Below, one piece after another: positions 42,001-50,837 of a DNA stretch of 64,000 nt. Below the pieces are notes generated by a model. The model saw only the letters and a list, made by a program, of their open reading frames with translations. It was not told where the DNA came from and did not search any database. The position numbers and the translations under genes were made by a program. Each line of letters starts with the position of its first letter. Position 1 is the stretch's first letter. Source of the stretch: Streptomyces olivaceus (GTDB lineage Bacteria > Actinomycetota > Actinomycetes > Streptomycetales > Streptomycetaceae); assembly GCF_000721235.1 (NCBI RefSeq), contig NZ_JOFH01000033.1, positions 7,604 to 71,603 of the forward strand, in the 5' to 3' direction.

Positions 42001-42027
42001 GGGAATTCTGTCCGGTTTCCAGTCGTT
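42001..42027 (+). promoter_or_regulatory. Sigma-R-type promoter of hrdD
   Basis: GGGAAT (42001-42006), exactly 18 bases, then GTT (42025-42027), matching the known SigR consensus GGGAAT-N18-GTT. It lies 136 bases upstream of the hrdD start. hrdD is a known SigR-regulon gene in S. coelicolor, so thiol-oxidative stress control is expected. Confidence 0.85.
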
Positions 42028-42162
42028 GTTTCCATCGGATGCAGGGCACCCGAGGAGAGTCCCGTCAGGGGCTGGAGGCGAAATCCGGCCGCTGGGAGAC
42101 ACCGTACGGCGTCCGGACGTCCGAAGGACCACCCGCTGAACCACCATCGCAAGGGAGCACGC

Positions 42163-43161
42163 ATGGCAACCCGTGCCGTCGCCCGTCGTAAGTCCGCCAC
42201 CGGCGAGACCTCCGGCGCGGCAACCAGCGTCCGCGCCAACGGCGGAGAGCTCGCCGACCGCGATCTGGTCGGCATGTACCTCGACGAGATCGCCCGCACA
42301 CCCCTGCTCGACGCCGCCAAGGAGGTCGAGCTGTCCCAGACCATCGAGGCCGGTGTGTTCGCGCGGCAGGTTCTCGAAGGCTATGAGGAGACGGGGGCGG
42401 ACGCCACCCGGGAGGAGCTCCAGGCCCTGATCGACGAGAGCGAGCGGGCCAAGGACGTCTTCATCCGTTCCAACCTCCGTCTCGTCGTCGCGGTCGCCCG
42501 GCGCTACCCGCGCAGTGGCCTGCCGCTCCTGGACCTGATCCAGGAGGGCAACGCCGGTCTGGTCCGCGCGGTCGAGAAGTTCGACTACCGCAAGGGCTTC
42601 AAGTTCTCGACGTACGCGACCTGGTGGATCCGGCAGGCCATCACCCGGTCCATCGCCGACCAGTCGCGCACCATCCGGCTGCCCGTGCACCTGGTGGAGG
42701 AGCTGGGCCGGATCCGGCGTGTGCAGCGCGAGTTCAACCGCGAGCACGGCCGCGAGCCGGAGCCCGCGGAGATCGCGGCCGAGCTGGGCTCGACACCGGA
42801 GCGCGTCACCGACGTGCTCGACTGGGCCCGCGACCCGGTCTCGCTGAACATGTCGGTGGACGACGAGGGCGAGACCCAGTTCGGCGACCTGCTGGAGGAC
42901 ACCTCCGCGGTCTCGCCCGAGCAGTCGGTGCTGACCCTGCTGCGCAGCGAGGAACTGGACGACCTCATCGGCCGCCTCGACCCGCGCACCGCGTCCATCA
43001 TCAAGATGCGGTACGGCATCGACGACGGCCGCGAGCGCACCCTCACCGAGGTCGGCAAGGAGCACGGCCTCACGCGTGAGCGCATTCGCCAGATCGAGAA
43101 GCACGCGCTGCTCGAACTGAAGAAGCTGGCCCGCTCCACCGGCTTCGAGGCGGCGGCGTAG
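42163..43161 (+). CDS. hrdD: HrdD-type group 2 sigma-70 factor
   Basis: 332 residues, the length of S. coelicolor HrdD. Region 1.2 (~35-65, DLVGMYLDEIARTPLLD), region 2 (~95-165, FIRSNLRLVVAVARRYPRSG, DLIQEGNAGLVRAVEKFDY, STYATWWIRQAI), region 3 (~180-250) and region 4 (~270-325, LTEVGKEHGLTRERIRQIEK) are all intact. It directs RNA polymerase to HrdB-like promoters but is non-essential in the model species. ATG 42163 follows GGGAG by 5 bases. A perfect SigR promoter upstream (42001) agrees with the assignment. Confidence 0.9.
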   Translation: MATRAVARRKSATGETSGAATSVRANGGELADRDLVGMYLDEIARTPLLDAAKEVELSQTIEAGVFARQVLEGYEETGADATREELQALIDESERAKDVFIRSNLRLVVAVARRYPRSGLPLLDLIQEGNAGLVRAVEKFDYRKGFKFSTYATWWIRQAITRSIADQSRTIRLPVHLVEELGRIRRVQREFNREHGREPEPAEIAAELGSTPERVTDVLDWARDPVSLNMSVDDEGETQFGDLLEDTSAVSPEQSVLTLLRSEELDDLIGRLDPRTASIIKMRYGIDDGRERTLTEVGKEHGLTRERIRQIEKHALLELKKLARSTGFEAAA

Positions 43162-43650
43162 CCTACGGCGTGAGCGGCCGCGTCCCCGGTCGAGGTTCGC
43201 GGTCGTGGTGCGCGGTCGTGGTGCCGGCCGAGGTGCCTGACCGTCGCCGTGCGGGGCCGCACGGAGGCGTACGGCCGGTCGCCGCGTGACGCGGGGGCGT
43301 GACGTGACGGTTGGGGCGTGCGCCGGTGGGCGAAGGCCGCGCGAACATGGCCGTACAACGCTGCTTCAACCGGCGAGGGCCGGGAACAAGACCGACGAGC
43401 CCCGCCGTACCTGTGGACCACGTCCCGACGCACTCCCCCCGGCGCCGGGACTTCCCCGAGCCGGGCTCGGTGCCTCTCCCCCCGAGGCGCCGGGTCCGGC
43501 TCTTTCCGTGCCGCGAGCGGGCCGGGGCCGGTCCGCGTAGGGGCATCGGCCGGGTGCCGGAGCAGAGCGGGGAGGCGGGGCACCCCGAACCTGAACCCCG
43601 GGGTGGCCCGCCGAATGGCAGATTCTGCCACAGCGGCATAGCCTGCCGAA
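43162..43650. other. Gene-free stretch after hrdD
   Basis: No gene is supported, although several GC-rich frames are open. Near 43190-43230 GCGGTCGTGGTGC occurs twice. The right end contains the promoter and operator of the TetR gene at 43651. No hairpin strong enough to call a hrdD terminator was found. Confidence 0.4.
43616..43644 (+). promoter_or_regulatory. Operator and -10 box of the TetR gene
   Basis: TGGCAGA-T-TCTGCCA (43616-43630) is a perfect 15-bp palindrome covering the -35 position. TAGCCT (43639-43644) is a fair -10 box. Transcription would start at about the GTG at 43651, giving a leaderless mRNA; no Shine-Dalgarno sequence is present. This layout suggests autorepression. Confidence 0.6.
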
Positions 43651-44391
43651 GTGAGCAGCACCATCCCCGCATCCCCCGACCCGGGGCAGGGGCCCGTCTC
43701 CCTGACCGAGCGGCGCAAGGCCGAAACCCGGATGGAGATCGCCCGCGCGGCGGCCCGCCTCTTCGTCGGCCAGGGCCTGCGGGCCACCCGGGCCGAGGAC
43801 ATCGCGCGGGCCGCCGGAGTCGCCCCGCGCACCTTCTACCGGTACTTCGCGACCAAGGAGGAGGCTGTCGCCCCGCTCTACGCCCTCGGCGCCGAGGGCT
43901 GGGTGCGGACGGTGCGCGAGGCCCCCGCCGAACTGTCCCCGCCCGAGGCCCTGGAACACGCCGTGCGGCACACGCTGACGCCGGGGGCCGCGGTCTCGGC
44001 GCCCTCCTGGGAGTGGGCCCGCACCCTCGTCCGGCTCGCGGAGAGCAGTCCGGCGCTGCGCAAGGTGTGGGCGGAGGTCTGCCACGTCACGGAGCGCGGT
44101 CTGCTGCAGGCGCTGGCGGCGCGGATGTCCGGCGGTGACGCCCACGCGGCCGCGCGGCTGGCGTCCACCCCGCGGCTGCAGTTCGGGGCGGCGGTGGCGG
44201 CCGCGGCCGTACGCGTCGCGGTGGAGCACTGGGCGGCCCGCCCGCCGGGGGCGCCCGGCCCGCTGGAGACGGCACTGCGGAACCTGCAGGCGCTGCGCGA
44301 GTTCGACTGGGGCGATGGCGGCGGTGGGTGTGATGGCCGTGATGGGGGCCTTCCGGGCGACGGGGCCGGTGCCGGCGCCGCCGACGCGTGA
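43651..44391 (+). CDS. TetR-family regulator
   Basis: 246 residues. A helix-turn-helix at ~28-70 (MEIARAAARLFVGQGLRATRAEDIARAAG, VAPRTFYRYFATKEEAV in continuation) precedes a C-terminal regulatory domain related to the MftR/AcrR-C group. The last ~25 residues are Gly/Ala/Asp-rich. No target gene adjoins; its own promoter carries a palindrome (43616). GTG 43651, probably leaderless. Convergent with the WYL regulator. Confidence 0.85.
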   Translation: MSSTIPASPDPGQGPVSLTERRKAETRMEIARAAARLFVGQGLRATRAEDIARAAGVAPRTFYRYFATKEEAVAPLYALGAEGWVRTVREAPAELSPPEALEHAVRHTLTPGAAVSAPSWEWARTLVRLAESSPALRKVWAEVCHVTERGLLQALAARMSGGDAHAAARLASTPRLQFGAAVAAAAVRVAVEHWAARPPGAPGPLETALRNLQALREFDWGDGGGGCDGRDGGLPGDGAGAGAADA

Positions 44392-44425
44392 CCCGGGGGT
44401 CGGGCGGGCGCGCCGACGGCGGCCG

Positions 44426-45397
44426 TCACGTGCTCTCCGTCGCCCGTACGAGCCGTGCCGCCAGTTCCCGGACGCGGTCCGCCAGCTCCGCCGGCCGCCG
44501 CACCCGGAACTCCAGGCCCGTCGTCGCGAGCCGCACCGCCACCGCCTCCGGCGCGTCGGACACGGTCGCCCGCAGCACGCACGACATGCCGTCGTCGGTC
44601 GCCTCCGGCGCCCCGAACCACTGCGGCAGCCGCGACGCGGCCACCTCGGCCGGTACGGCGAAGAGGACGTCGATCTCGTAGGAGTCGCCGAGCCGCTGCA
44701 GTGAGCGCCGCAGGTACTCCGCGGCGTCCCGGGCAGGCAGCTCCCGGGGCGTGAACCGCGCGCCGGTGGCGAACGGTTCGGCGACCCGGTCCACCCGGAA
44801 GGTCCGCCAGTCCTCCCGGCCGAGGTCGTAGGCGACCAGATACCAGCGCGCCCCCGTCGACACCAGCCGGTGCGGCTCCGTGAGGCGGCGCGACTTTGTG
44901 CCGTCCGCCGCGCGGTAGGCGAACCGCAGCCGCTCCTGCCCGGCCACCGCCGAGGCCATGACGGTCAGTGTCCCGGGGTCGATGCCCGGGCCGTCGCCGC
45001 CGGTCAGCGGCGTGGTCGCGGCATGGAACGTCGTGACACGGTGCCGCAGGCGCGACGGCAGCACCTGCTCCAGCTTGGCCAGCGCCCTGACCGACGCCTC
45101 GTCCAGCCCCGCGACCGCGTGCCCGGCTCCGGCCCGCAGCCCGACCGCGATGGCCACCGCCTCCTCGTCGTCGAGGACCAGCGGGGGCATCGCCTTCCCG
45201 GCGACCAGCCGGTAGCCGCCGTCCGAGCCCATGGACGCCTGCACGGGGTAGCCCAGCTCGCGCAGGCGGTCGATGTCCCGCCGGATCGTGCGCCGGGAGA
45301 CGCCGAGCCGTTCGGCCAGCTCGCCGCCGGGCCATTCACGGGGCGTCTGGAGAAGCGAGAGGAGCGTCAGCAGCCGGGCCGGAGTGTCCGTCGTCAT
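44426..45397 (-). CDS. WYL-domain regulator (YafY type)
   Basis: 323 residues. An N-terminal DeoR-like helix-turn-helix (LTLLSLLQTPREWPGGEL, LGVSRRTIRRDIDRLRELGY) precedes a WYL domain from ~140 (LRFAYRAADGT, RRLTEPHRLVSTGARWYLVAYDLGREDWRTFRVDRV split). The C-terminal WCX extension follows. WYL proteins bind small ligands or nucleic acids and regulate transcription. ATG 45397 was chosen over 45415; the ribosome-binding site is weak. No likely target gene is adjacent. Confidence 0.86.
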   Translation of the reverse strand: MTTDTPARLLTLLSLLQTPREWPGGELAERLGVSRRTIRRDIDRLRELGYPVQASMGSDGGYRLVAGKAMPPLVLDDEEAVAIAVGLRAGAGHAVAGLDEASVRALAKLEQVLPSRLRHRVTTFHAATTPLTGGDGPGIDPGTLTVMASAVAGQERLRFAYRAADGTKSRRLTEPHRLVSTGARWYLVAYDLGREDWRTFRVDRVAEPFATGARFTPRELPARDAAEYLRRSLQRLGDSYEIDVLFAVPAEVAASRLPQWFGAPEATDDGMSCVLRATVSDAPEAVAVRLATTGLEFRVRRPAELADRVRELAARLVRATEST

Positions 45398-45689
45398 CCA
45401 CCGAGGATGCCGCACATCTGGGACAGCATCTGTCCTACCGGTCGCCCTCGTGGCCGTCCCTCGGTGGCCCTCCCGGTTGTTCTCTCCCCCTGTCCCCTGT
45501 TCTCCGGCCAGGGCCGGCTTCCCACTCAGTGGCCGGCTTCCACTCAGCGGTCGGCTTCCACTCAGCGCCTGTGCCCGTTCGTGCCCACTTGGGTCCGAAC
45601 GTGTCCGTGTTCCTGTTTACATCCCGGAAAACCGGGCGTAGCCTCCGAGAGAAACCACAGGTTCGGGCACGGTTCGGAGGTGAACGGTC
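45398..45689. other. WYL/fruR intergenic region with 18-bp repeats
   Basis: GCCGGCTTCCCACTCAGTG (45513), GCCGGCTTCCACTCAGCG (45532) and GTCGGCTTCCACTCAGCG (45550) are adjacent direct repeats. The fruR promoter follows at 45616-45644. No gene is supported here. Confidence 0.6.
45616..45644 (+). promoter_or_regulatory. fru operon promoter with operator in the spacer
   Basis: TTTACA (45616-45621), 17-base spacer, TAGCCT (45639-45644). The spacer holds the perfect dyad CCCGG-AAAA-CCGGG (45623-45636), a likely FruR site. The start codon is 46 bases after the -10 box. Confidence 0.65.
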
Positions 45690-46451
45690 ATGTACGCACC
45701 GGAGCGGCAGCAGGAGATCCTCCGGCTCGCCCGGGACAGTGGCCGGGTGGACGTGGTGTCGCTGGCCGAGGAGTTCCAGGTGACGGCGGAGACCATCCGC
45801 CGCGACCTCAAGGCGCTGGACCGGGCCGGACTGCTCCGCCGGGTGCACGGCGGCGCGATTCCCGCCGGGCGGCTGGACTTCGAGCCGGACCTCGCCGAGC
45901 GCGAGTCCACCGCCGCCGACGAGAAGGACCGCATCGCCGAGGCGGCCCTCGCGGAGCTGCCGGCCGAGGGCACGCTGATCCTCGACGCCGGTTCGACGGT
46001 GGCCCGCATGGCCGCCGCCATCCCGCCCGGGGCCTCGCTGACCGTCGTCACCCACAGCCTGCCCATCGCGGCCCGGCTCGCCGACCACCCCGGCATCCAG
46101 CTCCACCTGGTCGGCGGGCGGGTGCGGCACCGTACGCGCGCCGCCGTGGACGCCTGGGCGCTGCGCGCCTACGGCGAGATCCGCGCCGACGTGACCGTGG
46201 TGGCGGCCAACGGCTTCTCCGTCGAGTACGGCCTGACCACGCCCGACCTCGCCGAGGCCGCCGTCAAGCGGGCCGCCGTGGCCGCCGCCCGCCGGGTGGT
46301 GCTGGTGGCCGACTCCTCGAAGTACGGGCAGGAGCACTTCGCCCGCTTCGGTGCCCTGGACGACGTGGACCTGCTGATCACCGACAGCGGGCTCAGCCCC
46401 GAAGACACCAACGCCGTCGAGCGCGCCGGCACGGGAGTAGTACGCGCATGA
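45690..46451 (+). CDS. fruR: DeoR-family fructose operon regulator
   Basis: 253 residues. A DeoR helix-turn-helix at ~5-58 (RQQEILRLARDSGRVDVVSLAEEF, VTAETIRRDLKALDRAGLLRRVHGG split) precedes a DeoR C-terminal sugar-phosphate sensor (GTLILDAGSTVARMA, LTVVTHSLPIA, VVLVADSSKYGQ). It heads the fruRKA operon, overlapping fruK by 4 bases (ATGA). FruR probably represses the operon until fructose-1-phosphate accumulates. ATG 45690 follows GGAGGTG. Confidence 0.92.
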   Translation: MYAPERQQEILRLARDSGRVDVVSLAEEFQVTAETIRRDLKALDRAGLLRRVHGGAIPAGRLDFEPDLAERESTAADEKDRIAEAALAELPAEGTLILDAGSTVARMAAAIPPGASLTVVTHSLPIAARLADHPGIQLHLVGGRVRHRTRAAVDAWALRAYGEIRADVTVVAANGFSVEYGLTTPDLAEAAVKRAAVAAARRVVLVADSSKYGQEHFARFGALDDVDLLITDSGLSPEDTNAVERAGTGVVRA

Positions 46452-47395
46452 TCCTCACCGTCACCCCCAACCCGTCCCTCGACCGCACCTACGAGCTCCC
46501 CCGGCTGGACCGCGGCGAGGTCGTCCGCGCCACCGGCGAGCGGGTGGACCCGGGCGGCAAGGGCGTCAACGTCTCGCGTGCGGTGACGGCGGCCGGACGG
46601 CGCACCGTCGCGGTGCTCCCGCTCGGCGGCGCGCCGGGCGCCCTGGTGGCCGACCTCCTCGACGCGCAGGGCATCGAGGTGGCGCCGGTGCCGATCGCCG
46701 GGGCCACCCGCTCCAACATCGCGCTCGCCGAGGCCGACGGCGTCCTGACGAAGATCAACGCGCCGGGCCCCGAACTGACGGCGGCCGAACGGGAACTGCT
46801 CCTGGAGACCGTACGGCGGCAGTCGCACGACGCGGACTGGATCGCCTGCTGCGGCAGCCTGCCCCGCTCGCTCGCCCCGTCCTGGTACGCCGACCTGGTC
46901 GCCCGCGCCCACACCGCCGGGGTCCGCATCGCCCTGGACACCTCCGGACCGGCGCTGCTCCAGGCGTTGCGGGAGCGGCCGGACGTGGTCAAGCCCAACG
47001 CCGAGGAACTGGCCGAGGCCGTCGGGCGTCCGCTGGGCACCGTCGGCGACGCGGTGAAGGCCGCGGAGGAGCTGCGGGAGCTGGGCGCCGGGGCCGTGCT
47101 CGCCAGCCTCGGCGCCGACGGCCAGCTGCTCGTGGACGACGCGGGCACCTGGTACGGCAACGCCCGCGTGGACGCCGTACGCAGCAACGTCGGTGCCGGG
47201 GACTCCTCCCTGGCCGGTTTCCTCGTCGCCGGGGGAGTGGGGCCCGCCGCCCTGGCCTCCGCCGTCGCGCACGGTGCCGCCGCCGTCCGGCTGCCCGGCA
47301 GTGTGATGCCGACGCCGGGCGACCTGGACCCGGCAGCGGTGACCGTCACGGCCGAGGTGCCCCTGGACCGTGCGCTCCGGGAGCCCGCGTCGTGA
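46448..47395 (+). CDS. fruK: 1-phosphofructokinase
   Basis: 315 residues of the PfkB family. N-terminal TVTPNPSLDRTYEL, the PfkB signature GGKGVNVSRAV, ALDTSGPALL, KPNAEELAEAVG and the C-terminal NVGAGDSSLAGFLV (catalytic Asp in GAGD) are all present. It phosphorylates fructose-1-phosphate to fructose-1,6-bisphosphate, the step after PTS uptake. The start overlaps the fruR stop, so translation is coupled. fruA follows 82 bases later. Confidence 0.93.
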   Translation: MILTVTPNPSLDRTYELPRLDRGEVVRATGERVDPGGKGVNVSRAVTAAGRRTVAVLPLGGAPGALVADLLDAQGIEVAPVPIAGATRSNIALAEADGVLTKINAPGPELTAAERELLLETVRRQSHDADWIACCGSLPRSLAPSWYADLVARAHTAGVRIALDTSGPALLQALRERPDVVKPNAEELAEAVGRPLGTVGDAVKAAEELRELGAGAVLASLGADGQLLVDDAGTWYGNARVDAVRSNVGAGDSSLAGFLVAGGVGPAALASAVAHGAAAVRLPGSVMPTPGDLDPAAVTVTAEVPLDRALREPAS

Positions 47396-47477
47396 ACCTC
47401 CTCTGCCGTGCCGTTTTCCTTCCCTTCCCCGCCCCTGAGCCCGAGTTGCGGGCGATACGCGAGCTAAGGAGCCCGCG

Positions 47478-49634
47478 ATGAGCGACATGATCAGCGCCGA
47501 TCTGGTCGACCTCGACCTGTCCGCCGAGACCAAGGAAGCGGCGGCGCGCGCCCTCGCGGAACGGATGGTGACCCGCGGCCGGGTGACCGACCTGGAGGGC
47601 TTCCTCGCCGACGTGGCCGCCCGCGAGGCGCAGATGCCGACCGGCCTCGACGGCGGCATCGGCATCCCGCACTGCCGCAGCGAGCACGTCACCGAGCCGA
47701 CGCTCGCCTTCGGGCGCAGTGCGGCCGGGATCGACTTCGGGGCGGCGGACGGGCCGGCCGACCTGGTCTTCCTGATCGCCGCACCGGCGGGGGCCGACGA
47801 CGCCCATCTGACGATCCTGTCCGCGCTGGCCCGGCAGCTGATGAACGCCGAGTTCACCGCCGCGCTGCGCTCGGTGGGCGACGCGGCGGACGCGGCGGCG
47901 CTGATCCGCGGGGAGGATCCGGCACCGGCGGACGAACCCCGCGCGGGCGCCGAGCCGGTCGGTGAGTCGACGGGCGGGACGGCCGGCGATGCGACGGGCG
48001 GGACGGCCGGCGTGGCGGCAGGTGACGGGCCCGGCGATTCGGCCGGCGAGGAGTCCGGCGGTGGAGAGTCCGGCGGTGAGGGGGCCGGCGAGTCCGGGCG
48101 GCCGTTCCGGATCGTCGCCGTCACCTCCTGCCCCACCGGCATCGCACACACCTACATGGCGGCCGAGTCGCTGGAGAACGCGGGGCGCGAGGCGGGCGTC
48201 GAAGTCGTCGTCGAGACCCAGGGCTCGGCCGGTTTCACCCGGCTCGACCCGGCGGTGATCGCGGCGGCGGACGGCGTGATCCTCGCCCATGACGTCGCCG
48301 TGCGCGAGAAGGACCGCTTCGCCGGCAAGCCGACCGTCGACACCGGCGTCAAGGCGGCCGTCAACCGGCCCGGCGAGCTGATCGGCGAGGTCCGCTCGAA
48401 GGCGGCCCGCGGCGAGGTCACGGCGGCCGGCGGCGCGGGGGGCGGCGGCGCGGCCGGTGCGGACGGGGCCACGCCGGTCGGGCGCGGCGGCGAGTCAGGC
48501 GAGGGGTACGGCACCCGGCTCCGCACGTGGCTGATGTCCGGCGTCAGCTACATGGTCCCGTTCGTCGCCGCGGGCGGCCTGCTGATCGCCCTCGGGTTCG
48601 CGATCGGCGGCTACGAGATCAACAAGGCGCCGTCCGTGATGGACCACTTCGTGTGGACCCAGGCGGACAGCTGGGCGGCCCTGCTCTACCAGATCGGCGG
48701 CGTGTCCTTCGCCTTCCTCGTCCCCGTGCTGGCCGGCTACATCGCCTACGGCATGGCCGACCGGCCGGGCCTGGTCCCCGGCTTCGTCGGCGGCTCCATC
48801 GCGCTGACCATCGACGCGGGCTTCCTGGGCGGACTGGCGGCCGGTCTGATCTCCGGCGCCGTGGTGCTGGCGATCCAGCGGGTCCGCATACCGGCGGCGC
48901 TGCGCGGCATCATGCCGGTGGTGGTGATCCCGCTGATCTCCTCGGCGGTCGTCGGGTTCCTGATGTTCGTGGTGATCGGCAAGCCCATCGCGTCCGCGCA
49001 GGAGGCGATGACCGACTGGCTGAACGGTCTTTCCGGCGCCAACGCGGTCCTGCTCGGCGCGCTGCTCGGCCTGATGATGTGCTTCGACCTCGGCGGCCCG
49101 GTCAACAAGGTTGCCTACACCTTCGCCACCGCGGGCATCGCGGTCTCGGACCCGAGTGACTCCGCGATGAAGATCATGGCGGCGGTGATGGCGGCCGGCA
49201 TGGTCCCGCCGCTGGCGCTGGCCCTGGCCACCACGGTGCGCGCCCGGCTCTTCAACGCCGCCGAGCGCGAGAACGGCAAGGCCGCCTGGGTCCTGGGCGC
49301 CTCCTTCATCTCCGAGGGCGCGATTCCGTTCGCCGCAGCCGACCCGCTGCGTGTCATCCCGTCCTCCATGGTGGGCGGCGCGATCACCGGTGCCCTGTCC
49401 ATGGCCTTCGGTGCCACGCTGCGCGCCCCGCACGGCGGCGTCTTCGTGGTCCCGCTGATCGGGAACCCGCTGCTCTACCTGGTCGCCGTCGCGGCCGGCG
49501 TGTGCGTCACGACGGCGCTGGTGATCGTCCTCAAGGGGCTGCGCAGGCCGGTGCCGGGTGCGACGGCCCAGGGGCCGGGCGGCGGTACGGACCCGTCGGC
49601 TCCGTCGGGCGCGAAGCAGCCGGTGGCGGCGTAA
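47478..49634 (+). CDS. fruA: PTS fructose transporter subunit IIABC
   Basis: 718 residues. EIIA (~1-150) carries GIGIPHCRSEH with phospho-His65. A low-complexity Gly/Glu/Ser linker (~155-205) precedes EIIB with TSCPTGIAHTYMA (phospho-Cys218). EIIC (~345-690) has about ten membrane segments (VSYMVPFVAAGGLLIALGFA, GALLGLMMCFDLGGPVNKVAY). It takes up fructose as fructose-1-phosphate using PEP via HPr. The linker is longer than usual and made of near-repeats of GGTAGDATGGTAG, from GC-rich tandem DNA (~47965-48090). ATG 47478 follows AAGGAG. Confidence 0.93.
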   Translation: MSDMISADLVDLDLSAETKEAAARALAERMVTRGRVTDLEGFLADVAAREAQMPTGLDGGIGIPHCRSEHVTEPTLAFGRSAAGIDFGAADGPADLVFLIAAPAGADDAHLTILSALARQLMNAEFTAALRSVGDAADAAALIRGEDPAPADEPRAGAEPVGESTGGTAGDATGGTAGVAAGDGPGDSAGEESGGGESGGEGAGESGRPFRIVAVTSCPTGIAHTYMAAESLENAGREAGVEVVVETQGSAGFTRLDPAVIAAADGVILAHDVAVREKDRFAGKPTVDTGVKAAVNRPGELIGEVRSKAARGEVTAAGGAGGGGAAGADGATPVGRGGESGEGYGTRLRTWLMSGVSYMVPFVAAGGLLIALGFAIGGYEINKAPSVMDHFVWTQADSWAALLYQIGGVSFAFLVPVLAGYIAYGMADRPGLVPGFVGGSIALTIDAGFLGGLAAGLISGAVVLAIQRVRIPAALRGIMPVVVIPLISSAVVGFLMFVVIGKPIASAQEAMTDWLNGLSGANAVLLGALLGLMMCFDLGGPVNKVAYTFATAGIAVSDPSDSAMKIMAAVMAAGMVPPLALALATTVRARLFNAAERENGKAAWVLGASFISEGAIPFAAADPLRVIPSSMVGGAITGALSMAFGATLRAPHGGVFVVPLIGNPLLYLVAVAAGVCVTTALVIVLKGLRRPVPGATAQGPGGGTDPSAPSGAKQPVAA

Positions 49635-49751
49635 GGGGATAAGGGGAAGGACGGACGGCGAGCGCCGCGGGCGGCGCCCGCACCGGGCGGCCCATTGGGG
49701 TGAGTTGGGAGGGACAGCCGCAGCCGGACAGTCCCTAGGACACCCGGGCCG

Positions 49752-50498
49752 CTAGGACACCTGGGCCGCGCGCCGTTCCATCGCCAGGCGGGCCGTGTCC
49801 TCGCTGTCGTAGACCTCGCACATGTGCCGGCCGTCGGGCGTGTCCGTGTGCTCGACCTCCCAGAGGGAGATCTCCGCGCCGTCGGGCAGTAAGAACGCGT
49901 GCTCGTAGAGCGAGAAGCCGATCCGGGCGCGCCCCGCGCGCCCGGGGACGCCGAAGGCCTGGGTGATCTGGTGCGCGGACGCCGTCGCCAGCAGGGCGGC
50001 GAGGTCGGCTCCGGGCCGGTCGGCGTTCTCCGCGCGGCGCAGCAGCCGGCGGGCGTGGTCGGCCGAGGCGTCGCGGACATAGGCGTGCCGCGGGGCGGGA
50101 ACCGGGGACAACTGCACCTGCACCGCCAGCTCGAAGTCCGGTGTCTCCGGCGGCAGTGCCAGCCGCGCGGTCGCGGTGCGCAGCTCCTCCTCGTCCACGT
50201 ACACCTCGTGCTGCGGCTCGCTGCCCGGCGCGGGGTTGTGGACGAGCTCCCAGAGGGTCAGCGCCGAGCCGTCGGCGAGCAGCCAGGTGTGCCGGTACGT
50301 CTCGCGGTGCAGCCCCGCGCTGTGGTGCGCGGAGTGCAGGGAGCCGTCGTGCGCGAGCGCGCAGTCCAGCAGCCGTATCGTCTCGTCGGGCAGCTCGAAC
50401 GAGTTCAGGGCGCGACCGAGTAGCCGCATGAGATGCTCCTCCGGAGACTCGGGCGACTCGGGTGGTTCGTACGCTGCCGTCTCGTACGGAACGCTCAA
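49752..50498 (-). CDS. DUF6227 family protein
   Basis: 248 residues, a Streptomyces-conserved family of unknown function. It has two related halves: one with TYRHTWLLADGSALTLWELVH and one with YEHAFLLPDGAEISLWEVEH, an internal duplication. SPEEHLMRLLGRALNSFELPD near the start is a typical N-terminal motif. TTG 50498 is preceded by GGGAG at 5 bases, so TTG is the likely start. No domain indicates an enzymatic role. Confidence 0.85.
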   Translation of the reverse strand: MSVPYETAAYEPPESPESPEEHLMRLLGRALNSFELPDETIRLLDCALAHDGSLHSAHHSAGLHRETYRHTWLLADGSALTLWELVHNPAPGSEPQHEVYVDEEELRTATARLALPPETPDFELAVQVQLSPVPAPRHAYVRDASADHARRLLRRAENADRPGADLAALLATASAHQITQAFGVPGRAGRARIGFSLYEHAFLLPDGAEISLWEVEHTDTPDGRHMCEVYDSEDTARLAMERRAAQVS

Positions 50499-50837
50499 GG
50501 TTTCTCCCGGCGTTGCTGCATGTCACCTTGTGGGTGCATACCGTAGCCCCTCGGTCGGACGTCGTGCCCGGGAACCGAGAAAACGTATGCACGAAAAACG
50601 CGGTAGTCACGCAAGAAGTTCCCGTGCGAGCCGACGGGCCGTCAAAAACCGCTGCTCAGGAGCCTGTCGGACCGCTCTTCGTCTTCGTGACTCCGTAGGC
50701 ACCTGCCCGCCGCGCGGGCCCCGCACACCTCCCCGCCCGCGCCCCGGTACGCGGCATGGCGCATTCCGGTGCATCCCATCGCGTTCCAGCGCATCCCCTG
50801 CCCGTGCCCCATGCGTGCCCTACGCGTGGCCGTGCAA
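50499..50837. other. Gene-free region between DUF6227 and P1 peptidase genes
   Basis: No gene is supported. An AT-richer segment (50577-50625) with TATGCACGAAAAACGCG may be part of the DUF6227 promoter. TGCATGTCACC and GGGTGCATAC (50517-50544) form a weak dyad. The remainder is ordinary GC-rich sequence. Confidence 0.4.

Noticed and set aside
43286-43540. 84-codon plus-strand frame between hrdD and TetR
   Set aside because: No ribosome-binding site, Arg/Pro-rich translation and overlap with other open frames.
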